The notes beneath the pieces are model-generated. The model had not been told where the DNA came from, did not search any database, and saw only the letters and a program-made list of their open reading frames with translations. Positions 1 to 13,300 of a DNA stretch of 64,000 bases are shown here, piece after piece. The stretch spans positions 176,619,984 to 176,683,983 of the forward strand of contig OW386285.2 of NCBI GenBank assembly GCA_936432065.2, in the 5' to 3' direction. A program made the position numbers and the translations under genes. Within the stretch, counting starts at the first letter, position 1, and every line of letters starts with the position of its first letter. This DNA is from Rutpela maculata. Lineage: Eukaryota; Arthropoda; Insecta; Coleoptera; Cerambycidae.

Positions 1-1607
1 GACAACAGTGGGTGATAGAAAAAAGCGATTTTAAACAGAAAAATTAGAATGACTTTTTTCGAAAAGAAATTCGTTTCCAAGTTATAAATTGTTTGATATT
101 ATTTTTGGTAACTTTTCAATGAAAATTCTTAGTTTATGAAAATTTGAAAGTACAAATGACGCTGGGTTGTAGAAAAAGTGAATTTAAATAGAAAATGAAG
201 AATGACTTTTTTTCGAAATACAATTCGTTTAAAAGTTATTAATTGTTTAATATTTGAAAAATATGATTTTATGGGGCCGTAATTCGAAAATTATAAATGA
301 AAATATCTTCAAAATTTGGATATAGGGGTTCTAGAGCATGCTGATCAATAATATTACATTCGTCTTTCAATAAAAAACAACGGGTCCTCATTACACATAC
401 AGGCCTGCGTACCTGCAAGGTAAGTGACATCATATAACTAGCCTCTACCTGGGAACGTTTCTTAGCCTCGCTGCATTTGGGTGATTTCTATAAGGCGTCT
501 GAAAATAAGGAGTACGCCACCTGGTGGTCTATAGTCTAATTATGGGCTTTTCTGTCATTGTCTCTTTAGTGTACGATGATATCAACAATAAGTAAAATGA
601 TAAACTGAGATGCTAAATTATTAAAAATATGATAGCGTTTAAAGGGGCTATACAAGATATAATTTGCTGGAGCCAACCTAATCGGTATCCTTTGTAGATT
701 GCAGGGACAACTCGTGAAAGTTGAGTTGCATTGCAATGTTCAAAGCATACCCTCTTTAATGTAGACACCTTTAACCAGGCATTGAGAGGGGAAAAGCTGG
801 TGCAAATAACCGTGGTCCGAGTAGAAATAATAATAACCTGGACAATCACACATTGTAAGTGAAATTTTTGAAATAAGTAAATATACGTAATTTCAGTATA
901 TTTATAAAAGTAATATATACTATTGCACCATGCACTATTATGTTTTACCTCTGAATATTTCTATTTCATATTTTACAAAATACTTTTTCATTTATTTTAC
1001 TTAAAGAATTAATAAATGTCTTTTCAGTTATATTCACTATACCACTAATTTCATAGGTATTTGAATCTGAGACACTTGTTTGTGAACATAGAGCATACAC
1101 CTTTATTAAGTTTGGTGTTGCATATGGGTTGTACCACACAAAATAATATGTCCTGCATTTAAAACATATTCCCTTTCATACACACACTTAGAATTTTTAC
1201 ATTTTTAGTGCTTCCCAAATGTTCCATACATTGCAATATGTTTAACCTAAATGTCACTCATGTTTCCAGAAAGAAAAGTGATTTAAACTACAACTGTACA
1301 TAAATTTAAAGAAACCAGACACCGATTATGTCGAAGAAACTGTACTTTTCAAGGGAAAAACTAGATAACCTAAAAAAATATGAATTTTGCTGAATAATGC
1401 CATTAACATATTGCAAATCACTTACAACAAAATCTTGCAAACCTTTAGGTCATATATTATTAATGTTATTATTTTTAATGCCAAAAATAACAATAAACAG
1501 AAAGAAATCAATATGAGTATTCGCCACATAAATAAACAAAAAGCCTATAATTAGTTCACGAGTTCTCCACTTTGGCGCTGGCATATTAAATTCAGACGCC
1601 TATTACG
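1..1607. other. AT-rich intergenic DNA
   Basis: No open reading frame with recognisable protein similarity and no clear RNA gene. The short frames are broken by many stops. Two loosely related stretches near 30-130 and 170-270 share phrases such as a GAAAAAGTG-like motif and TTCGTTT...AAGTTAT, suggesting an old dispersed repeat. Confidence 0.6.
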
Positions 1608-1639
1608 AATAATTGGGGTGAAGTTTGACTTACCGGAAA

Positions 1640-2370
1640 TGCGTTATGTCAAAACGGTTTCCATGGTAACGGTCGTCATAGTTACCACTACCCAATGGTA
1701 CTACTCCCATGGTGGGCACTCGCTTAGTTGTGAAGTTAGGTAGTCCAGAATAGTGGAAATGATCTACAAAGAAGCAGTTGCTGTGGTAATGCTTACCACG
1801 GTTACCAGTACCTTAGGGTACCACTCCCATGGTGGGCACTCGCTTAGTTACGAAATGATTAGCTGTATTAGTAATTTTTTTTTTAAATTCGATTGTGTTA
1901 TATGTCAAAATGGTTTCCATGGTAACGGTCGTCACTACCCAATGGTACTACTCCCATGGTTGTGAAGCTAGGTACTCCAGATCAGTGGAAATGATCCACA
2001 AAGAAGCAGTTGCCGTTGTAATGCTTAGCACGGTACCAGCACCTTAAGGTACCACTCCCATGGTGGGCACTCGCTTAGTTACGAAATGATTAGCTGTATT
2101 AGTAATTTTTTTTTTTAAATTCGATTATGTTATATGTCAAAATGGTTTCCATGGTAACGGTCGTCACTACCCAATGGTACTACTCCCATGGTGGGCACTC
2201 GCTTAGTTGTGAAGCTAGGTACTCCAGATCAGTGGAAATGATCCACAAAGAAGCAGATGCCGTTGTAATGCTTAGCACGGTACCAGCACCTTAGGGTACC
2301 ACTCCCATGGTGGGCACTCGCTTAGTTACGAAATGATTAGCTGTATTAATAATAAAACTCAACTTTTTTT
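1640..2370 (+). repeat. Left-arm tandem array, about 230-bp units
   Basis: Three units start near 1647, 1908 and 2137. Each has two related halves that both contain CTCCCATGGTGGGCACTCGC, so the unit is itself an ancient duplication. The second unit lacks the GGGCACTCGC stretch of its first half. The same units occur in reverse orientation at 4795-4915, 5210-5290 and 5640-6150. Confidence 0.85.
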
Positions 2371-2529
2371 ATTGATTGTAATAAAATTAAAACAAAAAAT
2401 CGGCAGCTACTGGAAGCGGCTGGAACCTCCCCACCCGGTGAATCTTTGAATCCGAAAAGAGCACTAAACAATATGAAAGATCTCATTTAATTATATTTAT
2501 TAAGTTGAAATATTTTTTTCGTATTAAAT

Positions 2530-2620
2530 CAGAAAAAAGTCTTTCGTTCGGTGGGATTTGGACCTAAGAACTTGAGTGTTAAATTTATAGTCTGCACAAC
2601 ATTAACATTTTGTTCAATGT
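2530..2620 (-). other. Possible tRNA-like (SINE) relic
   Basis: On the minus strand the stretch around 2545-2575 reads AGGTCCAAATCCC, one base from a Pol III B-box core (GGTTCGANTCC-like), preceded by an anticodon-arm-like segment. No convincing A box or folded cloverleaf is seen, so this is only a weak hint of a tRNA-derived SINE. Confidence 0.2.
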
Positions 2621-3539
2621 TTTTAATACAAATATATGCTTCATCGAATCCTAGCCCGGGGCCAGCCAGACAACCACGGTGAACACCGCCGTGGCGAGTG
2701 TGAGGCTGGACGGGGTAGGTCCGGTTTGGCTTGGAGAAAAATAGAAAAGTAGCTCCTGTCTTCTGTAGGCAGGCTTAAAGACTAGGTTAAAATTATAATG
2801 TGTCCGCATGGACCTGAAATGAATATAAAAATAAACACAATTCTATAAAAACGTTCGTAGGCAAGAGCACTTAATAATTTTGATTATTGATACGGGAAAC
2901 AACTAAACGAAAAAACCTGTTCGTTGGTAATGGGATGGATGGCAGGGATGGCCATCTTTGGAAAAAACCATATAACTCTTGGTGGACAGCTTCCCTGCCA
3001 GATGTAGCCAGGGTAGTGTTCATGGTGGATCGTTTAAGTTTAAGTTGGTATATTTTGTTTTATCTTTTGGCCTCGACCAATTTTTCACTAAATCGGTCGG
3101 GGAAGTGATAGCAGTCAAATTTTTGGTTCCAATGTTTCTCTGGGGACTTTGGTTTTTGAAAAATGTTTAGGTTGGTACCAATGTCTTAATTTGTTTTTAG
3201 GTTATGTAGTACTATTTTTAGGTTATGTTGCCGGAAGAATTTCCGGCGGGATGCCGGAAATAGCGGAAATAGTTTTTAAAATATAATGTCACTGTCACTT
3301 TTAAAGTTTTATTGGAAAAAACTCACCGAAAGCGTTCCGGTTTGCTTACACTTGTAGGGCTTGTAAGCTGTTCAGGATGGCCTCTCACACCATCCGTGGG
3401 CTTTATAAACGTCGAAAAAACTTGTAATCTCTCGATGCACTTGACACGTCAAAAATACTCAGCATACAGTTTGCACGCTTTAACACACTAGCAGAGAACT
3501 TATACCACAAATGGACCCGTAGTATTTTTTGGGAATTTT

Positions 3540-3700
3540 CCTTTATTTTTCTGAAAAGTGACATTTTTCTGAAAATTTGACATATTTCTGAAATGTGACA
3601 TTTCCCTGAAAATTTAACATTTTTTCGAAAATTTGACATTTTTCTGAAAAGTGACATTTTTCTGAAAAGTGACATTTCTCCGAAAAGTTGATATTTCTTG
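3540..3700. repeat. 18-19 bp minisatellite
   Basis: About eight imperfect copies of a unit like CTGAAAAGTGACATTTTT in tandem, alternating with a variant that has AATTTGACA. It lies inside the foldback element. Apparent reading frames across it are repeat artefacts. Confidence 0.85.
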
Positions 3701-3786
3701 GAAATAAAAAAAAAAATTTCGTAACTCGTCTTGTAGAAATATTTTTTTGATATCATCAGTTCGCCTGTTATAAGAATTTTATGCTT

Positions 3787-4065
3787 TTACGACGTCATCA
3801 GAACGTAGGTGTATTTTTAATTCACTCGTATTCCATCCATCTACAATATTTCCACCTACGTTTCAAACTTTAATTGGATGTTAACAATAGTTAAGTCGAT
3901 ATCTGCACCAGTTTCTAAGAATTTTTCTTATTTGTGACGTCATGTGACGTAGGTGTATTATTAATTCACTCGTAATCCGTCCGTCTACAATATTTATACT
4001 ACGTTTCAAATTTCAGTTCGATATCTTCAACCGTTCCCGAGTTATCAGCCGAAATCACTGAACAC
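3787..4065. repeat. Direct repeat of about 145 bp, two diverged copies
   Basis: Copies start at GACGTCAT at 3791 and 3936. Both continue with ACGTAGGTGTATT, AATTCACTCGTA, CTACAATATTT and ACGTTTCAAA. No coding potential. Confidence 0.75.
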
Positions 4066-4394
4066 CTCTGTCATTATTAGAATATCACCCTGTACATTGC
4101 ACTGCTTTGAGGACAAAACAAGTGAAATTTTTGTTTTTTAATTTTTTTCACGGAAACCAAATCGAAAAAGTGCAAGTGTGATATATCGTTGAAATCGGAA
4201 TTTTTACTGCTTTTCAATGGTTCAATTACAAATTGTAAGTAATCATAAAATAAACAACTTGTTGTGCCAAAACGGCACTAAACGTAATCCGATCTCAACC
4301 AAAACCTTTTCAGATCTTCTGGAGCACTAAAGAAACCCTCATGCAAAGTTTCATCTAAATCCGTTTAGTAGCTTCGCCGCTATCGTGCTAACAT

Positions 4395-4608
<214 letters not shown>

Positions 4609-4659
4609 TTTCGATTTTGGACTAATTGTAGTAACCTCCCACAATTTTATTGTGGGGAG

Positions 4660-5605
4660 GTTAAAATACAAGTTACATTAAATTTTTGAACGGAAATCTC
4701 CATATTCTAGCCGTTTGGCCACGGATTTCGAGACGGCGACCAGTCGCGCGTTATTAAACTGAAACTGCTTTTTCGTATATCATTTCCACTAATCTGGAGT
4801 ACCTAGCTTCAAAACTAAGCGAGTGCCTGCCATGGGAGTAGTACCAGTGGGTAGTGGTAACTATGACGACCGTTACCATGGAAACCATTTTGACATATAA
4901 CACATTTCCGGTCGACGTTTCGAAATCCGCGCGCGCTCGTTTTTCTTTCCCAGTATGTTTGGTCCTTTCCCAGTTTGTTCATGATCCTCTCGATTGTTGT
5001 TTTCCACGTGTAACATGGTCTCCCTATTTTTAGTTTGCTGTTTGATTGATTGATTGATTTACCAGCGTGCGGTAGGCACTTCTGCCACTCCCAAGGATTA
5101 TATAGCTGGGCCTGCTACGTCCACGCTGGGTTGGACTAGGGTCATGCTTGTTGCCAGCAGCGAGTGTCACATGGCGCACGGTAAAGGAATGTGGTATTTG
5201 TGAAATTTATAAAAAGTTGTTACTACCCAGTGGTACTACTCCCATGGCAGGCACTCGCTTAGTTTTGAAGCTAGGTATTCCAGATTAGTGGAAATTATAT
5301 TCGCGAAAATAAAACAAACGAATCCAATAGGGATTTACCTTCGATACACACAATTCACCAATATGTGACAGCGATTTATATATCATGACAAATTTCCGCT
5401 GTTACTTTACTATATAAACTTTTTCTTATACGTGAATTCCTTTGTATCGAAGGTAAATCACTATTGAGTTCATCTGTTATATTTTCGCGAATACAAAGAA
5501 GCAGTTTCAGTTTGAAAACGCGCGATCGGTCGCCGTCTCGAAATACGTGGTCATACGGCTAGAATATGGAGATTTCCGTTCAAAAATTTAATGTAACTTG
5601 TATTT
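4660..5605. repeat. Inner inverted repeat of the foldback element
   Basis: 4660-4790 is close to the reverse complement of 5480-5605; both carry the GGAAATCTCCATATTCTAGC stretch or its complement. A second, smaller inverted pair lies at about 5330-5345 and 5447-5462 (TTTACCTTCGATACA and complement). The foldback therefore has nested hairpins. Confidence 0.8.
5041..5200 (-). repeat. (GATT)n next to a possible LINE 3' end
   Basis: Four GATT units at 5043-5058 adjoin GC-richer DNA. Read on the minus strand this looks like a unique 3' end followed by an (AATC)n tail, a common LINE terminus. No coding part is present, so identity is unproven. Confidence 0.3.
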
Positions 5606-5639
5606 TTGTTTTAATTTTGTTATAATCAATAAAAAAAAG

Positions 5640-6150
5640 TTCGGTTTTATTACTAATATAGCTAATCATTCCGTAACTAAGGGAGTGCCCACCATGGGAG
5701 TGGTACCCTAAGGTACTGGTAACCGTGCTAAGCATTACCACGGCAACTGCTTCTTTGTAGATAATTTCCACTAATCTGGAGTACATAGCTTCGCAACTAA
5801 GCGAGTGCCCACCATGGGAGTAGTACCATTGGGTAGTGACGACCGTTACCATGGAAACCATTTTGACATATAACACATTTCCGGTGAGTCGAATTTCAAA
5901 AAAAAAAAAAATAACTAATACAGCTAATCATTTCGTAACTAAGCGAGTGCCCACCATGGGAGTAGTACCCTAAGGTACTGGTAACCGTGGTAAGCATTTC
6001 CACAGCAACTGCTTCTTTGTAGATCATTTCCACTATTCTGGACTACCTAACTTCACAACTAAGCGAGTGCCCACCATGGGAGTAGTACCATTGGGTAGTG
6101 GTAACTATGACGACCGTTACCATGGAAACCATTTTGACATAACGCATTTC
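5640..6150 (-). repeat. Right-arm tandem array of the foldback element
   Basis: Two full units in the opposite orientation to 1640-2370, both containing GCGAGTGCCCACCATGGGAG or a close variant. Partial units also lie at 4795-4915 and 5210-5290. Confidence 0.85.
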
Positions 6151-6537
6151 CAGTAAGTCAAACTTCAGCCAATAATTGACAAAATTAAAATATTTATTAA
6201 TAAAAAAAAATCTGATTTTGGTACTCGGGACTCTAATGTATGGTTTTAACTAATATTAATGAATATTATATTTTTTGTGAACATCCGTATTCTCCAATCC
6301 ATAAAATATTTCTTTACTGATATACAGTTTTCTCAATTTTTCTGGCAATAAATTCTTAGAGGTAATTTCAGCAGCTTTGGTAATGTCTGGCGGTATACAA
6401 GACTTCTCATTTTCACTATCGGTATCGTTTCACTTTTTTTTTTTATTTTAAACAACTAACAAACTTAAAGGAACGAGATAAATATGACGCATAAATTTTG
6501 ACGTTCAAATCAATAACAAAATTACGTTGTCATGGCT

Positions 6538-7046
6538 CACGGTCAGTAAACTATAACGGTTACCTCATCCAGTAGCTTCTTGACGAAGGAGCGCGCGGGA
6601 GGGGAACTTGGGTCTAGCGCCTACGTCATGTAGCCACCGATATCTTTGTCTCTATCTTTTGCATGGGAATAGGATATCTGTCTCTCTTGCACGCTTTATT
6701 TGTTTAAATATTCAGATCAAGGTCAAAGTCTAGGTAGATCCAGAGCCGGCACTAGTTGTCGCGTGTCGTGTTTTCAATTTGTCTGGCACACTACAACAAC
6801 AGTGTGTTTATTTGTATATTGTTTGTCGCACGTCGCATTGTCACTGTCCGGTGTAATAAACTAGTTTGCTGTCGTCCCAGTGTATACTATTCGTTTATAT
6901 CAGTGTTTATTAATTGAGTGAGTAGCAAAATGTCTAGTGCCGGCCCTGGCTGGGTCTAGAGGCTACGTCATTTTCGGTTACCTCCCCCGCGCGCTCCTTC
7001 GTCTAAAAGCTGCGGGATGATGCAACCGTATAGTTTACTGACCGTG
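6538..7046. mobile_element. MITE with long inverted ends and 9-bp duplication
   Basis: The left end CACGGTCAGTAAACTATA is mirrored exactly at the right end, and similarity continues inward through GAAGGAGCGCGCGGG. The element is flanked by direct repeats GTCATGGCT at 6529-6537 and 7047-7055. Its 509-bp length, absence of a transposase, long inverted ends and 9-bp duplication fit a Mutator-like MITE. The class is inferred from duplication length only; the boundaries are directly visible. Confidence 0.8.
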
Positions 7047-7394
7047 GTCATGGCTCACTAATAAAATAATACAATTTGTAGGCACGTAGGTAAATGGTTT
7101 CAAAAACAATGTTGGAGACTGCTGCGTATTGCTAATACATGATGCTTTGAAATAAACTTACTAATGTAGTTTTTGAGTGTTCATTAAAGTACTTCTTTGG
7201 CATGTACCATTTGAGTGCTTCCTAGAAAACTTAGAGAGTTGTCTTTTGGTTGCTGCAATTTTTTTTTATTTTCAGTAAAAAGTCACTAACGTGATTTCTT
7301 ATAAACAACTGATTGTCCTCATTATTCACTGCAGGGAATAATGGATAGCATTATTCTTGAGGAAACACATACATAATGAGTACATTATTTAATA

Positions 7395-7957
7395 GTCGTA
7401 GACAAACATCTTTTCACATTCATTCGACTTGTGGAATTCGCCTTCAGCTCGTTCCACCAAATTGTCTCACTCGTGTGAAAAGATTCGTTTTCGGAACTTG
7501 TTCTTTAAAATACTATTTTCTGCGACTGCCTTCAAAGACGACAAATAACGCACAGTAACTATGACTCGAAACTGTCTTTTTCACACGATGTGTGCAAAAA
7601 TCCAAAAAATAGTACTGTCATATTTTTCACACAGTCCATCGAAAACAGAATTGACACCTTTTATTTGTATTTTTTGAAGTAGGCTAGCCTAATCCGGTTC
7701 ATAGCAACCGACTTGTTTACTGCTGCAATGTTACATTAAATTTGAATTTTTAGTGTTTTGTTAAATAAATAATATCTGTTTACTTATGAAATTGTTTGTT
7801 TTCCTTGCAGTCATAGAAAAAATATTATAAACAACACGTTTGAAAACACATCATTTCACACTCATTCGACTAGTAGAACTTGGCTTCGGCCCGTACCACC
7901 ACGTAACCTCATGTGAAAAATTCGTTTTCGAAACTTGTTGTTTAAAATACTATTTCA
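7395..7957 (+). repeat. Direct repeat of about 120 bp, two copies
   Basis: 7400-7525 and 7845-7957 share TTCATTCGACT..., GTACCACC-like and ATTCGTTTTCG...AACTTGTT...TTTAAAATACTATTT. The 320 bp between them shows no gene. The 60-residue frame over the first copy has no recognisable similarity. Confidence 0.75.
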
Positions 7958-8165
7958 CAACCAACCAGTCAGTCCCAAAATAATAGGAGTATCCCTACTA
8001 CTACTACTACTAGTAAAATCTTAATCACAAACTTTGACAAACCTTATTTTTTAATAAATGTCAATTATTCTTCCACAATGATTAAATTCGATCTACGTAC
8101 GGCCGAATACATCGATTACTTCAAATTAATGGAATAATTTTTTTTTCTTCAACTCCAAAGCCATA

Positions 8166-8412
8166 TTTGGCAATGCACATAACTTTGCTTGGGGATGTGA
8201 TTTTATAGATTCACACGGAAAGAATCTTTTGGACTTCCTGGATATTAATAATCTAATTCTGTTAAATAATTGTGACCCTACTTACTTACGTTCGAAATCT
8301 ATAAATACACGAAATTTAGCGATCGACCTTACTATTTGCACTCCGGACATAGCTCAATTACACCAATGGGAAAACATAGCAGATCTTCATGGTTCCGATC
8401 ATCTCCCTATTT
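8166..8412 (+). pseudogene. LINE endonuclease (EEP) domain fragment
   Basis: The frame reads FGNAHNFAWG near its start, resembling the GDFNAH..WG motif of apurinic-like LINE endonucleases. It ends with HGSDHLPI, the SDH active-site motif that closes the EEP domain, followed at once by a stop. In a live element this domain nicks target DNA and is followed by a reverse transcriptase. Only the C-terminal third of the domain is visible. Downstream sequence to 9370 carries broken pieces of the same kind of element. The type is Jockey/I/CR1-like; the exact clade cannot be told. Confidence 0.75.
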
Positions 8413-8624
8413 AATTAAATGTTATTCTTAACCCGAATTATATTTTACACCCAATAATAGGTAGTGGAATCTTAACACGGCAAATCATTTCGCACAAAAG
8501 CTAACTCTCTGTTTAATGAAAGCGATGTAGATAATTATGACAAGTAGCATAAACATTGTGACAAGCTTCAATACCAGAATATAGCTTAAATCCAAAATCA
8601 AAAGGAAAGTTCTAGAGAAACGAC

Positions 8625-9130
8625 AAATGTGAGGCTGCTGTTAATAAAAGAAATAAAGCATTTTACAAGAGAAATTCAAATATGGAAAATATAATTACTA
8701 CAAGTGGCAAAACGCTATTACTAAAAGAGTAATTACAGAGGCAAAAACAGAAAATTGGAAAAAAAATACTTTTCATCGTTAAACCAAAGTGTACTACTTA
8801 AGGAGAAATGGAATAAGATTAATTCGTTCAGGAACAGAAAACAAAAAAATCGTGTACTAATAAAATAAATTAAATTAAATTAAATATTAACAGCAGCCGC
8901 CTCCGAATGGAGGCTGCTGTTAATAAAAGAAATAAAGTATTTTACAAGAGAAATTCAAATATGGAAAATATAATTAACTACAGGAGGCAAAACGCTATTA
9001 ATAAGAAAATTGGAAAAAATACTTTTCATCATCATTGAACTGAAGTGTACCATTTAAGAAAAAATGGAATAAGGTTAATTCGTTCAGGAATAGAAAACAA
9101 GAAAATCGTATACTTACCAATAAATGTTAA
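8625..9130 (+). repeat. Tandem duplication of about 250 bp inside a LINE relic
   Basis: 8635-8870 and 8910-9110 share GGAGGCTGCTGTTAATAAAA-like, TTTTACAAGAGAAATTCAAA and GGAATAAG.TTAATTCGTTCA segments. Translated pieces resemble the linker between LINE endonuclease and reverse transcriptase. An AAATT-rich stretch and an inverted CAGCAGCC...GGCTGCTG pair sit at the junction near 8890. Confidence 0.75.
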
Positions 9131-9370
9131 CTCCGAATGGATTGAAAAACTTCATTCCAATTTCACTCCACCATTAGACGAACAATCTACACTGGTCACA
9201 CAAAATCAAGCTGTCATATTAAAACCATTTACTATAACGAAATTAAATACAGCACTAAAACAAATTAATAACCCCGCACCCGGAATTTTGTAGTCATACC
9301 AATTTTGAAGCCAGGAAAAGTTCTATCTACTCAAGATAATCTAGAACACTTAATCATAGATATTCACCCA
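9045..9370 (+). pseudogene. LINE reverse transcriptase N-terminal fragment
   Basis: The frame to 9293 ends PFTITKLNTALKQINNPAPG, matching the conserved lead-in to the LINE reverse transcriptase fingers (usually ...APGPDGI). Right after, in another frame, 9294-9320 reads VIPILKPGK, a motif that normally lies about 50 residues further on. An internal deletion has therefore joined two parts of the domain. Probably the same decayed element as 8166-8412. Confidence 0.7.
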
Positions 9371-9668
9371 ACAAACACATTTACATTGGGCCGCTGTCGG
9401 GGGAATAACCCCTTGCCGGAAAACGAAACGTTGGTACAATGCTGGCTTCCAATGCATCTCCAGAATCAAAATGCGCCGGCGGCCGCTATTTTTACGACTT
9501 AAGCGGCCCGACGTTAAATTCTGACTTAAACCCATCAAACTTAATGGTCCTCTTCAGGCAAGATGCATTTGTTCTGTATTTTTCGAAGAAGTAACGATTG
9601 ACTACCAATGCTGGACTTACGTACTATCACATAATGTTTAAATAAGGTTCGCCTACAGTGAAATTTCG

Positions 9669-10079
9669 TTGGTCACACAAATGATGTACATTGGCATTAC
9701 ATCGGTCTATGCTTAAATAACTGAATCGTCCAGATTACTTTTGAAAGTCAGACCTGCATTGCACCATGGACCACCTAGGAAGCTCCTATAGCAGTTTATA
9801 CCTGGAGCATGGGACATGGTTGCTTAAACAATGTTTCGACAGAATTACATATGCCATCTTTAGGTTATCACTGATATATCAGTGAGAACCTAAAGATGGC
9901 ATATGTAAAAACGTTGTTTAAGCAACCATGTCCCCTGCTCCAGGGGTAAACAGCTATATAGGAGCTTCCTAGGTAGTGCATGGTGCAATGCAGGTTTGAC
10001 TTTCAAAAGTAATCTGGACGATTCAGTTATTTAAGTATAGACCGATGTAATGCCAATGTACATCAATTGCGTGACCAAA
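9669..10079. repeat. Long palindrome, arms of about 205 bp
   Basis: Centre at 9876/9877 within CACTGATATATCAGTG. The left arm (TTGGTCACACAAATGATGTA...) is matched by the right arm ending ...TACATCAATTGCGTGACCAA. The arms are similar but not identical, so it is not a fresh assembly artefact. A third, shorter copy of the arm sequence lies at about 10175-10235. Likely a foldback/MITE-type element; no target duplication found. Confidence 0.85.
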
Positions 10080-10282
10080 GACATTTAGCTGTTTACTCTA
10101 CTGAGGTTTCTCTTTATTTGAACTGACTTAGTTCAGAAATTCTCAGTTCATGTAACGATGGTCCGTAGTAAGCAGCTACCAGCGAGAACCTAAAGATGAC
10201 CGATGATTCTGTCGAAATGTTGTTCAAGCAACCATGGCTCCTCTAGAAGCCTATTAGAGTCGAGAGACTAGATCCTCCATAG

Positions 10283-10307
10283 ACAGAGACACACACACAC
10301 ACACGTG
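10283..10307. repeat. Short (CA)n tract
   Basis: ACACACACACACACACAC followed by GTGTGTAT, a small CA/TG palindrome-like microsatellite. Confidence 0.9.
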
Positions 10308-13300
10308 TGTATATTTATACATAACACAAATCAGCTAAAGTTAGAAATTAACTAATATTTAAAATGAAATGCCTTGTATATTTTCAAATATTTCGGAAGA
10401 TTAAAATCGGAACAAAAATAAGGTGTTCATTTTGACACACTGAAAATTATATTTCTAAATTTAAAAAACTGTCATAATGTTTCTATTGTTCGGATTATTA
10501 TACTCTTTTTGTTCAGTATTTAAAACAATTTTTTTGGAAATATCTGAAAACATAGAGGATGACCCATGCAAAAGAAATATGCTACATTTAATTTTTTTGT
10601 TTTCAACATTATAATCTGCAAACCAATCTACAATACTTGTGAATCAACCAATGCAACTAAAAATAACAAGTTAATAATAGTGCACATACAGAGGACGACA
10701 TTAAAACCTTACTCATTTTTAAAATTTTTATTTTTCATCATAGCAATGTTTTCGAGACATGGAAGTTATAGGACTATAAAATTTTTGACCAGTAAATACA
10801 AAAAAAGCATCTGTCATCCGTGGTCAAATGGTTCGTTTTTTGTCATTTATTTCCACATGACTAAGTTTTTTTTTAATTTATTTACTGTTCATGAATTGAA
10901 TAGGCCTGTAACTTCGAAACGAATAAAAATCGCACTACCACTTTTGTTTTTTAATCTTACAATTAAGTCTATGCTCCCAAAATTTGAACATAACGATATG
11001 AGACACCTGCAACTTAATTAGGCCATAAGTAACGACCCATTACCTTCAAGATAGAATTTTTCTGTTTAAAATTTTTTTGCTAGTTTAAAAATTAAGTTAC
11101 CACCATATGCATATTTATATTCAAAACTTCTTTTACATATTACCTATGTACGTTAATAACCACATGCATCACATAACACATAATGCTTGATTAGAATTGT
11201 CAACTGACATATTTGGGAACGTCTAAATGAAATTTTGATTAAATAAATATAACGTGGTTTTTAAATTTGCCCCTTCTAAAAAAATGAAAACCGGTATATT
11301 CCTATGAAGTTTTGACACATTATTTCTTAAGAACTGAGTCCATTAGCCCAAGTTACTAAGAAAAAATTAAAATTTATTCAATACGTTAACATTCAAAATC
11401 ATCAAAATGCAGTTCTCTGAACATAATAAAATACATTTCATATTCCTTCTCCTGGTCTTATTTCTGTTCTCCTTTGCTTTTAATTATCTTCTTCCTCTTC
11501 TCGATTAGCAAAAGATCGTACCAAACCTGTTATGGTAGTTCCTATTTCCCATTGGATTTCCTCGTATTACAGCTGAAACAAGTTTTCTTATATAATATTT
11601 CCGGATTTATTTATTTTTTGACCTGATAGAAAACAAACCTCGTTTTTATTTTCCAGGACTTAAATCCTTAAAAAACGTGAACATGTTCATTTAAACCTAA
11701 TAGGTAGTCTATATTACAGGTTCAAAGCAGTACGATTCAGAATATTTGTTTTAATGTTATGCAACAAAATTTCAGACAATTAGGAATTGTTTAATATGCA
11801 TATTGTGATTTTAATATATTTTGTACCTTATACATACATTCGTACTGTCCGTGTTGTACCTTTTTATAATATTTACAATTTATATGACCTATACTTATAA
11901 TATGTTACCCACATTTACTACTTTTGTATTAGTTTTGACTTACCAAATATGCATGTAATGTATCACATAATGGGTAATACAGAATTTAATTTAATATACA
12001 ATACACAAGTGTAGATCCGGCCATTGTAAAATCCGAAATAAAAAAAAAACACCTCGAAAATAACACTTGGAGTCTTGGAGGGTCTAAATTAAAGTATCTA
12101 CTTGTATATTCGTGCATATTATACCTTCATTTTGGAATTTTGGTAACCAGCATCTCAAAAAAATATAGGGTAATGGTCATTAATTTTCAATGGCATGATA
12201 AAAGAGTAATGTTTGAAAATTTTTCACGAGTGTTTTGTAAACATAATAAAAATTATTAATCAAATGTGGGAAAGCTACAGCAAGTAATTCTAATGTTATG
12301 TAATATATATACTCACTTGTCCATAATAAAAATAGATGTATGTTGACTTCAGTTTTCTTTTTAATTTGAAAAACTATCTCATCTGTCTGCTGAAAATTTC
12401 AACAAATCAATCACCTCTATCAACGTATAGATATAACCTGCCAAACCTAGAAAAACAGTATAATCAACACCATCTGTAGGATATATATTCCCGATGGATA
12501 TTATTTGGCTTCGACATATAGGTACTGAACACAATTTGAAAACTGACTAGGTACCGCACATGATAGAAAGAAAATTAACTAAAAAGAAGTTAAGTATTAA
12601 TTAGTATAGCAAACCTTCTATCAAACGGGGGTGACATAATGGAGCCGTGAGTCTTTTCCCTTCCTGTGTACACACGCTTGTCTCAATTTCAATTTTATCC
12701 TGCCGAGAATGTAATTGACAAATCTTAAAATAAAAATAAATAGAAAATCATATCTAAATTTCGTTTTGAAAATAAGATATAAAATTAAAATACTTATTAT
12801 TAAATTAATCGAAAAATTGTAAACATAACCTTGAAGCAAATCATGGCACAATTATAATTTATCCATAAACTGAACATAACATATATTTTATAAAGCCATC
12901 AATTACTTACCTCTTCATGATAATAAAGACTATTCAATAAATAAACAAGTAAAATTTCAGAACTCGAAAAAATAACCAATAACGCCTTGTCCACGAACTT
13001 TGTCGTTGTATTGATGACTCATCAATAGAGACAGTTGCCCGGCAATAAATGCATTGGCCCGGAACTTTGCCGGATTTGCTATGTTTACTGGGATCGTGTT
13101 TGAACCTTTCCCATACCCAAAGAACATGGACTAGCCCATGACATCAAATAATGCGCATCAAATCCCAATAAATATGCGATTAATTCTAGACGTTTGATTT
13201 CGATGCCAATCTGCCGTTCAAGTGCCAATTTCGGGCCAACGTTTACCATAAACGTGACTTTTTGCCACTGCTAGAAAAACGTTGTTACTTAATTGGCATT

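Noticed and set aside
613..849. 78-codon minus-strand frame
   Set aside because: No motif, start context or neighbours to support it.
10566..11021. 151-codon frame
   Set aside because: Lys/Phe/Ile/Asn-rich with no motif or context; chance in AT-rich DNA is the simpler reading.
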